DNA from: an uncultured Rubrobacteraceae bacterium
Lineage (GTDB): Bacteria > Actinomycetota > Rubrobacteria > Rubrobacterales > Rubrobacteraceae
Direction: 5' to 3'
DNA: 64,000 bases
Assembly (NCBI GenBank): GCA_902806065.1
Contig: CADCVE010000007.1
Location: 1-64,000 of the forward strand
This document shows positions 40,114 to 48,654 of the stretch, piece by piece; positions within the stretch are counted from its first letter, which is position 1, and the number at the start of each line of letters is the position of its first letter. The position numbers and the translations under genes were made by a program. Below the pieces are notes generated by a model that was not told the DNA's origin, ran no database searches, and was given only the letters and a program-made list of their open reading frames with translations.

Positions 40114-40632
40114 CTTCCACCATGCGATCCCGCCATCGCGCCGGATGCCGCTATTACCATCCGATCATACAGCAACCGCCGTGCCGCCTACTCGCTTGTT
40201 ACTCTCCGATAAACCCCGCCACGCGAAGGCCCTGCGCCTCCTCTCTGGTGCCATAGTCTCCAGCTTCCTCGCTATAGCAACACTCAACGCTCTCGGCCCT
40301 GCCGCCTTTGCAGAGCTATCGACGGAGCCCGCCTCGAAACCGGCAAGGAGTTCGACGCCCAGTACCGCGCCATCCAGACCGTCGACGCTGTACCACCGCT
40401 CCTCGACTCGCGCTCCGCAATGAGCCAGACCGACCGTCCTACCATTCAGAGTAGGATCGGCGTTCTCTGGTCCTGGTTAGACGCAGGCTGAAGCACCCAC
40501 AACATCAGGCGCTACCGAGACAGGATTCCTGGGTGGATCGGGGCCGTAGACTACGACATATCTGGATGTGTGCCAAAGATGAGCTTGGCTCTGCAACGCC
40601 TAAATGTGGGGGGTAGCAACCACTGAAGCAGA
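40114..40632. other. Interval with possible decayed coding sequence
   Basis: At 40145-40423 a frame contains a signal-like helix (GAIVSSFLAIATLNALGPAA then FAEL). In another frame 40321-40491 reads DGARLETGKEFDAQYRAIQT with 36 further residues up to TGA. Neither is recognised; they could be remnants of one exported-protein gene. Confidence 0.25.
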
Positions 40633-40678
40633 GTTATCCACAACATGTTGTGGATAACGGGATAAGAATAGTGGATAA
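40633..40678. promoter_or_regulatory. DnaA-box palindrome (two inverted perfect boxes) plus a third partial box
   Basis: 40633-40658 is a perfect 26-bp palindrome containing TTATCCACA at 40634-40642 and its inverse TGTGGATAA at 40649-40657, both identical to the consensus DnaA box. GTGGATAA follows at 40671-40678. AT-rich DNA lies immediately downstream (40689-40731). Confidence 0.7.
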
Positions 40679-40710
40679 GTGGCACGAGTGTAACAATATA
40701 TTAACTTTAC

Positions 40711-40728
40711 ATGTAGTTTTTTCTACAT
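40711..40728. repeat. AT-rich hairpin beside the DnaA boxes
   Basis: ATGTAG (40711-40716), six T, CTACAT (40723-40728). It is part of the AT-rich stretch between the DnaA boxes and the DUF59 gene, which could be a promoter region or an unwinding element. Confidence 0.45.
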
Positions 40729-40821
40729 AATCACTGAGGGTGGCGGCTGGAGTGGAAAAGCGTGGGGACGGCATTACAATCAGGGTGTTGCAGTGGAATA
40801 TCGAGTTCGAGAGGTGAGAGA

Positions 40822-41124
40822 GTGTTAACCGAGGAGCGCGTTACGGACCAGTTGAGGAACGTAATAGACCCGGAGATCGGGATGGACCTCGTGGAGCTTG
40901 GTTTGATCTACGATGTAGGCGTCCACGATGACGGCCGTCACGTAGACGTAACCTTCAGTCTCACCAGCCCCATGTGTCCGGTGGGAGACCTGATCCAGGA
41001 ACAAGTCGAGACCGAGACCCTCAGCATCGAAGGCGTCGAAACAGTCAACGCCCAACTCTCCTTCGAGCCAATGTGGTCCCCCGAAATGATGAGCCCCGCC
41101 GCGAAACTCTTCTTCGGCCGATAA
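40822..41124 (+). CDS. DUF59/MIP18-family iron-sulfur assembly protein
   Basis: 100-residue protein of the family that includes SufT, PaaD and the C-terminal helper domain of ApbC-like proteins. Signatures: LRNVIDPEIGMDLVELGLIY and VTFSLTSPMCPVGDLI, with the conserved Cys. These proteins help mature Fe-S clusters on target proteins. GTG 40822 with a GAGGTGAGAG leader; an open frame upstream is not conserved. It stands alone and is not in a suf operon here. Confidence 0.88.
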   Translation: MLTEERVTDQLRNVIDPEIGMDLVELGLIYDVGVHDDGRHVDVTFSLTSPMCPVGDLIQEQVETETLSIEGVETVNAQLSFEPMWSPEMMSPAAKLFFGR

Positions 41125-41149
41125 AGAAGCAAGCCAATCCATAGGGTGT

Positions 41150-41180
41150 AGAGGCGCCGGGCTCAAAATCCGGCGCCTCT
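41150..41180 (+). terminator. Intrinsic-type terminator after the DUF59 gene
   Basis: Perfect 11-bp stem AGAGGCGCCGG (41150-41160) and CCGGCGCCTCT (41170-41180) with a 9-base loop, followed by TGTATCT. It ends just 12 bases before the next start. Confidence 0.8.
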
Positions 41181-41192
41181 TGTATCTATACG

Positions 41193-41942
41193 ATGAACGT
41201 CAGAGGCCTGCTTCTAGACCTCGACGGCACGCTCTACACGGAGAGTGGCCCGATCCCGGGCGCCCGCGAAACACTAACCCGCCTCGAAACAGCCGGCATT
41301 CCTTATCGCTACGTAACCAACACCACCCGCAGCCCTCGTAGAGAGGTCGTTCGCCGGTTGCGTGAGCTGAACTTCCCGGCTCGGGAATACCTGATCTTCG
41401 CCCCGGCCGCCGCCGCGAATACTCTGCTGCAAGGCCGGAGGGTCCACGCCCTCGTCGCGGAGCCGATCCTGGAAGACCTTGCCGGGGTGATATTGGTCGA
41501 CGAGGCGCCCGAGTATGTCCTGGTCGGGGATCTGGGGAACGGCTTCGACTACGCCCGGCTCAACGTGTCCTTCCGGCGCCTCATGGACGGCGCGGATCTC
41601 GTCGCGTTGCAGAAGAACCGTTTCTGGCAGGAGGCGGATGAACCGTCCCTCGACGCAGGCCCATTCGTAGCGGCTCTGGAGTACGCGAGCGGCAAGGCCG
41701 CGACAGCCGTCGTTGGGAAACCCGAGCCGGCCTTCTTCGAGGCCGCCTTATGGGACCTGGGGCTCGAAGCGAAGGACGTGGCGATGGTGGGCGACGATCC
41801 GGAGTCGGATGTGGCAGGGGCGCAAGCGGCGGGGCTTGTGGGTATACAGGTGAGGACGGGCAAGTACCGGCCGGGCAACGGGGGAGAGCCGGACGCGGAG
41901 ATCGAGAGCGTAGCCCGGCTCCCAGAGTTACTGGGTTTGTAG
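41193..41942 (+). CDS. HAD-superfamily hydrolase, class IIA (NagD/HDHD2-like)
   Basis: 249 residues. Motif I LLLDLDGTLYTESGPIPGA, motif II YVTNTTRSPRREV, a C2-type cap (about 75-160), motif III VVGKPEPAFFEAAL and motif IV MVGDDPESDVAGAQAAG. This is the layout of NagD/HDHD2-type phosphatases (phospholysine/phosphohistidine inorganic-pyrophosphate phosphatase-like). Substrate unknown. ATG 41193 directly follows the terminator; a TATCTATAC sequence just upstream may be the -10 of a leaderless promoter. yjbQ follows 13 bases downstream. Confidence 0.87.
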   Translation: MNVRGLLLDLDGTLYTESGPIPGARETLTRLETAGIPYRYVTNTTRSPRREVVRRLRELNFPAREYLIFAPAAAANTLLQGRRVHALVAEPILEDLAGVILVDEAPEYVLVGDLGNGFDYARLNVSFRRLMDGADLVALQKNRFWQEADEPSLDAGPFVAALEYASGKAATAVVGKPEPAFFEAALWDLGLEAKDVAMVGDDPESDVAGAQAAGLVGIQVRTGKYRPGNGGEPDAEIESVARLPELLGL

Positions 41943-41955
41943 AGGGGAGAGGAAG

Positions 41956-42360
41956 ATGAAGACCAGCTATATACAGGTGCGCACCAACGACCGTTACGAG
42001 TTCGTGTCGATCACCGCTGGCGTAAAGAAGGCTGTACGCGAGTCGGGCGTAGACGAAGGTATCTGCCTGATCTCCTCGACCCACACCACCGCCGCTGTAA
42101 CGGTTAACGAGGATTACGATCGGGACGTGCCGCGTGACCTCGCGGCGGCTTGCCGGGCGTTGATCGGGTCTCTGGACGTCTCTTTCGAGCACGCGGAGGG
42201 GAACAGCGATTCGCATCTGCTCACGAGTCTCTTCGGGCAGTCGCAGCGGCTTGTGGTGCGGGGTGGTGAGTTGGACCTTGGGCGGTGGCAGGGCGTGTTT
42301 CTGGCGGAGTTCGATGGTCCGAGGAGCAGGACCGCCCGGGTTGCCGTGTATCCGGCCTGA
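41956..42360 (+). CDS. YjbQ/UPF0047-family protein (secondary thiamine-phosphate synthase-like)
   Basis: 134-residue protein of the UPF0047 family. Family blocks are ICLISSTHTTAAVTVNEDYD, SFEHAEGNSDSHLLTSLFGQ and LGRWQGVFLAEFDGPRSR, with the conserved His residues. Members show weak thiamine-phosphate synthase activity in E. coli; the natural role is uncertain. ATG 41956 has GAGGGGAGAGG upstream. Probably cotranscribed with the HAD gene. Confidence 0.9.
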   Translation: MKTSYIQVRTNDRYEFVSITAGVKKAVRESGVDEGICLISSTHTTAAVTVNEDYDRDVPRDLAAACRALIGSLDVSFEHAEGNSDSHLLTSLFGQSQRLVVRGGELDLGRWQGVFLAEFDGPRSRTARVAVYPA

Positions 42361-42483
42361 GGGCCAATAAAGGTAGCGTAGAATGCTCCGGCATTTGGTT
42401 GGGTCGGTGTTTAGTTATCTTGTTGGGTCCGGTAAGATGTAGCACCGGGCGCCTTGCGGGTTGTATCCGGGAAGAGCGAGAGC

Positions 42484-43887
42484 ATGGAGGTCGTCGTGAA
42501 CGGATTTGTAAAGGGAGGGCTTGTCCTTGGCGGGGCCGTCGTCGCGTTGGGGGCGCTCCGGCGGGCGCTCGACCCGACGCCGCGGTACGCGCCCTGGGAG
42601 AAGCCCCGTTATGATGCATTCGAGAACAAGGTCCTCGTCGTGGGTGGCGGCTTCGGTGGGTTTACGGCCGCGAAGAAGCTCTGCCAGCTCATAAAGGACC
42701 GCGAGGACGTCGGTGTCCTCGTCATCTCCAAGGACAACTTCTTTACCTTCTGGCCGATGGTGGCGGGGATTGTCAGCAGCGACGTCGACTCACGCAACGT
42801 CGCTCAGCCGTTGCGGCGCGCTCTCATCACGGCGGGAGCCAGCTTCAGGCGAGCGACGCTCAGGAAGATAGACCCGGAGAACAACAAGGTGACGGTCGAT
42901 GGTGGGGTGGAGTTCCCCTACGACCATCTCGTGATCGCTCTGGGGGGGCTGCCGAACTTCTTCGGCATCCCCGGTGTGGAGGAGCACAGCCTCACCATGA
43001 GGGGTATCGAGGACGCCGAGCAAATCCGAAACCGCATGATCGAGCGTTTCGAAGAGGTCTCGCTAATGACGGGCGAGGTCCCGGACTCCAAACTCACCTT
43101 CGTGGTTATCGGCGGCGGGGCCACCGGGGTCGAGACGGCCTCGGAGCTTCACAACCTCGTCCACGAGGCGCTGCAGCCCGACTACCCCAACATAGACCCG
43201 CATCGCGTCAGGATCTTCCTGCTCGAGGGGATGGACCACATCTTGCCCGAGCTCGATCCCGCCTTGCGCAAGACCGCCCGCACCCGGCTCGTCAACCAGC
43301 GCATCGACGTCAAGACCGGAGCGATGGCCGAGGAGATTACCGCGAACTGCGTGAAGCTCAAAGGTGGTGAAGAGATAGCGACGGAGAACGTCATCTGGAC
43401 GGCCGGTAACCGTCCGAACGTCGCGATCGAAGACCTCGACGGTCTCCCCGTGGACGAGAGGACCGGCATCAAGGTCGACGAGTACCTGCGGGTCGAGGGC
43501 TACCCGAACGTCTGGTCCATCGGGGACTGCGCCTCCGTTCCGGACGTCAACCAAGAGAACGGCGCGGGTGTTCCCCCAAACGCGCAAGCCGCCGTCCAGG
43601 AGGGCAAGACGCTGGCCAAGAACATCATCGCCGCCATCGAAGGCAGAGAGCCCGAGCCCTTCGAGTACAAGCCTCTGGGCCAGCTCGTCGAGCTCGGTAG
43701 CGACTTCGCGGTGAACGAGGTGATGGGGGTGCGCTTCACGGGGAAGTTGGCGGCGATCTTCTGGCGTATGGCCTACCTGACGAGGCTCGACAGCCCCCAG
43801 AGCAAGGCGCATCAAATGACCGATTGGATCCTGGGAATGTTTATACGGCCCGCCGTCACCTCGGCTCGCGTCAACCCCGACGAGTAG
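42484..43887 (+). CDS. Type II NADH dehydrogenase-like flavoprotein
   Basis: 467-residue FAD/NAD(P)-binding oxidoreductase of the NDH-2/sulfide:quinone reductase class. FAD motif VLVVGGGFGGFTAAKKL (about residue 46), second nucleotide motif FVVIGGGATGVETASEL, ENVIWTAGNRPN, and the C-terminal FAD contact VWSIGDCASVPD with PPNAQAAVQEGKTLAKNI. An additional hydrophobic N-terminal segment (NGFVKGGLVLGGAVVALGAL) suggests membrane attachment, in line with quinone reduction. ATG 42484 chosen; GTG 42496 with GGAGGTC is an alternative. Confidence 0.85.
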   Translation: MEVVVNGFVKGGLVLGGAVVALGALRRALDPTPRYAPWEKPRYDAFENKVLVVGGGFGGFTAAKKLCQLIKDREDVGVLVISKDNFFTFWPMVAGIVSSDVDSRNVAQPLRRALITAGASFRRATLRKIDPENNKVTVDGGVEFPYDHLVIALGGLPNFFGIPGVEEHSLTMRGIEDAEQIRNRMIERFEEVSLMTGEVPDSKLTFVVIGGGATGVETASELHNLVHEALQPDYPNIDPHRVRIFLLEGMDHILPELDPALRKTARTRLVNQRIDVKTGAMAEEITANCVKLKGGEEIATENVIWTAGNRPNVAIEDLDGLPVDERTGIKVDEYLRVEGYPNVWSIGDCASVPDVNQENGAGVPPNAQAAVQEGKTLAKNIIAAIEGREPEPFEYKPLGQLVELGSDFAVNEVMGVRFTGKLAAIFWRMAYLTRLDSPQSKAHQMTDWILGMFIRPAVTSARVNPDE

Positions 43888-43901
43888 CCCGAGGCTGTTT
43901 T

Positions 43902-43929
43902 GGAGGGAGCCGCCACGGCTGCTCCCTCC
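43902..43929 (+). terminator. Hairpin terminator after the flavoprotein gene
   Basis: GGAGGGAGC (43902-43910), 10-base loop, GCTCCCTCC (43921-43929), 15 bases after the stop codon. No strong T-tract. Confidence 0.65.
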
Positions 43930-44015
43930 TGACACTTGAGCCTTCCCCCGAAAGGTGCTAGGTTAGCCGGGCTCCGAAGTCGGAACCCGTCGGGAAGGGA
44001 AGGTCTCTGCACGCG

Positions 44016-44684
44016 ATGATCTTATGGTACGCTCTTCTGGTTATCGCAGGCTACTTTATAGGTTCCATTCCCTTTGGCCTCTACATTGCCCGCCTCAACC
44101 GTCATAGATACAGTAACCCTACTGGCCGAACGGCGAACGTCGCGCCCGTGGACCTGTACCGGCGCTCCGGATCAGGCCAGGGCCGGGGTCGCCATGCGCT
44201 GGCGGGCGTTGCCTTTCTTCTGGAGCTCGCCAAGGGGTTCTCGCCGACGTTCACCGGCTACCTCGCGCTCGGGACGCCCGGGGCGCTCGGCGGTGGGTCG
44301 GCGGCGCTCGTCGGGCACACTTTTCCTTTCTTTGGGCGCCTCCGCGGCTCGAACTCGGTGGCGCCGCTACTCGGGGTCCTGCTCGCTGTCTACCCGGTCG
44401 TGGTGGTGATACTGAGTATGGTGTGGACGGCGAGCCTCGCAGCGTGGCGCTACGTGTCTCTGGCGGCCCTCGTCACTGCTGTGGTCTCGCCGCTCGCGCT
44501 CGCCGCGCTGGACGCCGGAGGGGAGTATGAGGATCTAGTCATTAGTAGCGCCGTGCTGTGGTCGCTGCTTACCTTCTTTGCCCACCGGGAGAACATACGC
44601 AGGCTCCTGAGCGGACGGGAGGCGAGGATCAACACGCCCACAAACGAGAGGGGCGAAGCCCGGCGGGAGAGGAGGGTGCGATGA
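44016..44684 (+). CDS. PlsY-like protein with altered catalytic motifs
   Basis: 222-residue membrane protein with the PlsY layout: start YFIGSIPFGLYIARL, a helix pattern of about five segments, and ALVGHTFPFFGRLRG before the fourth. PlsY transfers acyl groups from acyl phosphate to glycerol-3-phosphate. However, loop 1 (canonical GSGNxGxxN) is replaced by GRTANVAPVDLYRRSG, and loop 2 ends GSNSVAPLLG instead of GGKGVAT. Key phosphate-binding Ser and Lys positions are therefore changed. Either a divergent acyltransferase or a paralogue with another role. It overlaps pgsA by 4 bases (ATGA), placing it in phospholipid metabolism. Confidence 0.7.
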   Translation: MILWYALLVIAGYFIGSIPFGLYIARLNRHRYSNPTGRTANVAPVDLYRRSGSGQGRGRHALAGVAFLLELAKGFSPTFTGYLALGTPGALGGGSAALVGHTFPFFGRLRGSNSVAPLLGVLLAVYPVVVVILSMVWTASLAAWRYVSLAALVTAVVSPLALAALDAGGEYEDLVISSAVLWSLLTFFAHRENIRRLLSGREARINTPTNERGEARRERRVR

Positions 44685-45232
44685 CTTTCGCCAACCAGCT
44701 CACCCTGGTTCGTCTGGTGGCCTTCGTGCCGATAATGGCGGCGCTGTATCTGCAGTTCCCCGGTAATCGGACCGTGGCGACTGCGGTCTACGTCGCGGCG
44801 ATTTTGACGGACTATTTGGATGGGATCCTGGCGCGTCGTAGTGGCAAGGTGACCGCCTTTGGGAAACTCATGGATTCAGTCGCGGACAAGGCGCTCATAT
44901 GCACTATGTTCTTCGCGCTCGTTGGTGAGGGCTCGATGCCGGCGTGGATGGCCGGGCTCATGGTAGTTCGCGAGTTCGCGGTCACGGGACTACGCATGGT
45001 AGCCCTGGAGTCGGGAGAGGTGATCTCGGCGAACAGTTGGGGTAAGGCAAAGATGGTCTCCCAGAGCGCGGCGGTTTTTATCCTGCTCCTGGGCTACGCG
45101 ACCATCGGCTACTGGGCGATGGTCCTCGCCATGATACTAACGCTGCTCTCGGGCTGGTCATACCTCAAAGATACGCCGAGAATACTCGCCGCTACCGCCG
45201 GAGAGGACAAGAAAGTTCGGGTGGGCTCTTAG
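44681..45232 (+). CDS. pgsA: CDP-diacylglycerol--glycerol-3-phosphate 3-phosphatidyltransferase
   Basis: 183-residue CDP-alcohol phosphatidyltransferase making phosphatidylglycerol phosphate at the membrane. The family motif DGx2ARx8Gx3Dx3D is complete: DYLDGILARRSGKVTAFGKL continuing MDSVADK. N terminus FANQLTLVRLVAFVPIMAAL is the usual PgsA start. Start ATG 44681 lies within the PlsY-like stop; the stop is immediately followed by the start of the next gene, so three genes are coupled. Related PgsA2/cardiolipin synthases cannot be fully excluded. Confidence 0.88.
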   Translation: MTFANQLTLVRLVAFVPIMAALYLQFPGNRTVATAVYVAAILTDYLDGILARRSGKVTAFGKLMDSVADKALICTMFFALVGEGSMPAWMAGLMVVREFAVTGLRMVALESGEVISANSWGKAKMVSQSAAVFILLLGYATIGYWAMVLAMILTLLSGWSYLKDTPRILAATAGEDKKVRVGS

Positions 45233-46084
45233 ATGGAGCCGAACGCCACGGATCAGAACACCGGCGATCGGCTTACCCCGGCGGAGGTAGAGATAGTGCT
45301 GCGCCGGGCCGCCGAGCTAAACGCGCGTCACAGGACCTCCGATACCTTCGTCTACTCCGTCGCTCCGGATGTACTCGTGCAGGTGGCCGGCGCTCTGGGC
45401 ATCTCCGAGCAAGACGTCCGCCGGGCGATCTCCGACCTTTTGAGCGAGAGGGTCGCCGAACCTGACACCTTACCGAAGAAGCTATACGGCCCCGCTCGCC
45501 TGAAGTCCATAAGGGAGGTACGTAGGCCAGCGGAGCCCACTCGCAAGCACCTGGAAGAGCTTCTCGGGCAGGAACAGGGCCTCAAGCTGAGGCGTAAGAC
45601 GGAGGCGAGCTCGCTGTGGGATGCGGGGGACGCTCTGGGCACGGTGCGCCGCGCCCTGGACTTCGCCGGGCACTACTCGATACTCAAGGCCCGCTCCGTG
45701 GAGCTTCGGGTCGAGGACGTGGGCTACGGCCGCTCCGGAGTGAACCTCACCGCCGACGTAACCAACCAGCGCGGGGAGTACCTCTCCATGGGTAGCATTC
45801 TCGGCGCGACGCTTGCCCTCCCGCTTGCTATCGCCGGTGTAGACAACTGGCTCTACTTCCTCACGGTAGCGCCCGCCTTCCTCGTCCCCGGCCTCGGCTT
45901 CAAGCTCGCCTACAAAAAAGTCTGCGGTGACGCCCGCCGTGCGATGGACAGCCTGATCGACGCCGCCGAAGAAGGCCCGCGCAATGAAGAGAAGCCCAGC
46001 GAACACCCCCGGCCACACAAGCCCGGCCGCATCCGTCCTCTCAACCCTATCCCAAAATTTACCCCGCAGAGAAAAGAAGAGTAG
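45233..46084 (+). CDS. Membrane protein with N-terminal helical domain, unknown function
   Basis: 283 residues, unrecognised by name. The first 70 residues follow a pattern seen in many bacterial 2TM proteins (LTPAEVEIVLRRAAELNARH, then a GISEQDVRRAISDLL helix). A charged middle region is followed by two hydrophobic helices around LYFLTVAPAFLVPGLGF and ILGATLALPLAIAG (about 185-222), and a basic Pro-rich cytoplasmic tail. The start codon directly follows the pgsA stop, so the gene belongs to the phospholipid operon. Confidence 0.7.
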   Translation: MEPNATDQNTGDRLTPAEVEIVLRRAAELNARHRTSDTFVYSVAPDVLVQVAGALGISEQDVRRAISDLLSERVAEPDTLPKKLYGPARLKSIREVRRPAEPTRKHLEELLGQEQGLKLRRKTEASSLWDAGDALGTVRRALDFAGHYSILKARSVELRVEDVGYGRSGVNLTADVTNQRGEYLSMGSILGATLALPLAIAGVDNWLYFLTVAPAFLVPGLGFKLAYKKVCGDARRAMDSLIDAAEEGPRNEEKPSEHPRPHKPGRIRPLNPIPKFTPQRKEE

Positions 46085-46380
46085 AGCTTCGTTTCAGAGC
46101 TTTCGAGTCGTTCGAGGAGTACGTTGAGTAGAACCATCCGCTACAGTTCTGGCCGACAAGAACAAGTTCCGCCCCAATGAACTACCCACAAATCAACAAT
46201 CTATGAAAAGAGCGGCAAGAGTAGAGGCGAGAGAAGGCATTCAAATATCAGCATGAGCCTGGTAGAGCCTCTATGCACGAACCATGGCCGCTGGAGCCAC
46301 CCTCGGAACCTCACCGCGCCGTTATGCGAGATGACGATTTGTAGCTGATAGCCGCCCCCCGATAGCTTATATTTACTCCT

Positions 46381-48591
46381 ATGCCCCTTAATGTACTGAA
46401 AGAGATATTCGGCTTCGACTCGTTCCGGCCCGGTCAGGAGGAGGTCATACAGGCCGTCCTCGGCGGACGAGATACTCTGGCCGTGATGCCGACCGGGGGT
46501 GGCAAGAGTCTCTGTTATCAGGTGCCGGCGCTCATGAGCGAGGGGCTGACGGTCATAGTCTCGCCCTTGATCTCGTTGATGAAGGACCAGGTCGACTCGT
46601 TGCTGCAGAGCTCGGTCGGGTCGGCGGCCACACTCCATTCGGGGCTCTCACCAGAGGAGAGGTGGGAGGTCGAGAGAAGGATACGAACCGGTGAGATACG
46701 AATGCTCTACGTCGCCCCCGAACGCCTCCGCTCCCTGGAGTTCGTTCTCACCCTGCGCAATACCGGTGTTGGCCTCTTCGTGGTTGACGAGGCGCACTGC
46801 ATCTCCGAATGGGGCCACGACTTCCGCCCGGACTACCTCTTTCTGCCCCGCGTCGTGCGCGACCTTGGAAGCCCGCCGGTACTAGCGCTCACGGCTACCG
46901 CAACGCCCCGGGTCCGGCAGGACATAAAGAAGTCGCTTCGAATGCGCGATCCTGAGGTGGTCGTGACCAGTTTCAATCGGCCGAACCTGACCTACCGGGT
47001 CGTGCCCGTGACGGACAAGAAACACAAGATCCCGCGCATTTTGGATGTCATCCGCTCCTCGCCACCGCCGGGCATCATCTACGGGTTCAGCCGCAAGGAA
47101 TGTGAGGAGTTGGCCGCGGGTCTGAGGAGCGCCGGAGTAAACGCCGCGCATTACCACGCTAGGCTGAGCCCCTCGGAGCGTTCGAGCGTCCAGGAGCGCT
47201 TTATGACCGATGAGATCGATGTGGTGGTGGCGACGATCGCCTTCGGGATGGGTGTAGACAAGCCTAACGTCCGGTTCGTGATCCACGCGACCGCCCCCGG
47301 GAGCCTGCCCAACTACATTCAGGAGGCCGGGCGCGCCGGACGCGACGGGGAGTCCGCCTCGTGCGTGGTCCTCTACCGGGGCGCGGACCTCGGACGCCGC
47401 AAGGGTTTCGTCACCAAGGATGCCGCCGGTGTCGAAGAAGTGGGATTGTTCTTCCGGGCGCTCTCCAACATCGCCAGCGAGGGCCGGATCAACGTCCCAC
47501 CCGCGTCTCTGGGTTCCCTCGGCGGGGTCGAGCCGGAAGTGGCGGGGGTCTTGCTCGGAGGGCTGGAGGAGACGGGCTTACTAGCACGCGGGTACGACCT
47601 GTGGGGCGGGGTAGAGGTGCGGCGGGTAGATGAGGGGCCGGAGGGGCTGCGCGAGGAGGTTGCCCGGGTCCATTCCGCGCTCCCGGGGGAGGGTGAGATC
47701 TCCGTCCCCGAACTGGCCCGCCGGGCGGGCTTGAGGCCCGTCGTTGCTCAGACCGCGCTCTTCAGGCTGATGGTAGATGGTATCGTCGAGGCGGTGCCGC
47801 GCGGCTCACTGGTGGATATCCGAGTCAAGCAGGGTGGTCTCGATGGGGAGAGCCGCGGAGAGATAGCGAACCGCCTCAAGAACCGCACCAGGATGTCGTA
47901 CAAGCAGATCGAACACGTCGAAGAGTACGTGAACCTTTCCTCCTGCCGCCGCGAACGCCTCCTCAGACACTTCGGCGACACCGAGGAGGTAGCGCCCTGC
48001 GCTGGCTGCGACTTCTGCCTCGGAGAGATAGAAGACACCGCACGTACTCTCCCCGAACGCGCTCCCGCGACCGCTTCGACAGCCGCCCGGACAGGCGTTT
48101 ACGCCGCGCATCGCTCTACTCGTCCGGCTATCGACTCGAATGGCGCCACCGTTACTACCCCCGCCGCTTACGATGTGGAGCTCTTCGAGCGCCTGCGAGC
48201 GTGGCGCGGCGATCAGGCGCGGAGCCAGCAGGTCCCCGCCTACGTTGTCCTGAATAACTCCCACATCGAAGAGATAGCGCGCCGCAAGCCGCAAAGCGTC
48301 CACGAACTGGGGATCATAAAGGGCATCGGGCTGCGCCGCGCCGCCCGCTACGGCGAAGACCTCCTCGCCCTCGTGCGCGGCGACCATCCCGGTTCCGCCG
48401 GCGAAACCAGCACCCCCGCCGCGAGCACTGCAATTAGTAGCCCCGCCGACGGCTACCGCTATCACCTGGAGGTTGCCGAGCGCTACCTCCGAACCGGGAG
48501 TGGAGCCGCCGCTGTCCCGGAGCTCGCCCGTGCCCTGGAGCTTGGTGGGGAAGAAGCGAAGAGGGCCGTTGACGATCTACTCACTCCCTGA
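46381..48591 (+). CDS. recQ: RecQ-family ATP-dependent DNA helicase
   Basis: 3'-5' DNA helicase (736 residues). Walker A PTGGGKS (37-43), DEAH box (136-139), the aromatic-rich loop EWGHDFRPDY, motif VI QEAGRAGRDG, an RQC zinc-binding set (C-x16-C-x2-C-x2-C around CRRERLLRHFGDTEEVAPCAGC), a winged helix, and a C-terminal HRDC domain (PAYVVLNNSHIEEIARRKPQ). Some 60 extra residues after HRDC end in a helical LARALELGGEEAKRAVDDLL repeat. ATG 46381 stands 7 bases after TATATT (46368-46373) and has no Shine-Dalgarno, so it is probably leaderless. The 46085-46367 interval holds no gene I can support. Confidence 0.92.
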   Translation: MPLNVLKEIFGFDSFRPGQEEVIQAVLGGRDTLAVMPTGGGKSLCYQVPALMSEGLTVIVSPLISLMKDQVDSLLQSSVGSAATLHSGLSPEERWEVERRIRTGEIRMLYVAPERLRSLEFVLTLRNTGVGLFVVDEAHCISEWGHDFRPDYLFLPRVVRDLGSPPVLALTATATPRVRQDIKKSLRMRDPEVVVTSFNRPNLTYRVVPVTDKKHKIPRILDVIRSSPPPGIIYGFSRKECEELAAGLRSAGVNAAHYHARLSPSERSSVQERFMTDEIDVVVATIAFGMGVDKPNVRFVIHATAPGSLPNYIQEAGRAGRDGESASCVVLYRGADLGRRKGFVTKDAAGVEEVGLFFRALSNIASEGRINVPPASLGSLGGVEPEVAGVLLGGLEETGLLARGYDLWGGVEVRRVDEGPEGLREEVARVHSALPGEGEISVPELARRAGLRPVVAQTALFRLMVDGIVEAVPRGSLVDIRVKQGGLDGESRGEIANRLKNRTRMSYKQIEHVEEYVNLSSCRRERLLRHFGDTEEVAPCAGCDFCLGEIEDTARTLPERAPATASTAARTGVYAAHRSTRPAIDSNGATVTTPAAYDVELFERLRAWRGDQARSQQVPAYVVLNNSHIEEIARRKPQSVHELGIIKGIGLRRAARYGEDLLALVRGDHPGSAGETSTPAASTAISSPADGYRYHLEVAERYLRTGSGAAAVPELARALELGGEEAKRAVDDLLTP

Positions 48592-48654
48592 CTCGGCCGC
48601 CAGCGGTAGCATGCTCTACAATCAAAGACGCATGGTTTAGAGAAGGGAGCTCGC

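Noticed and set aside
40633-40731. Chromosomal replication origin
   Set aside because: Only two full boxes and one partial, and no dnaA, dnaN, recF, gyrB or parAB nearby. Kept as a DnaA-box site, not as oriC.
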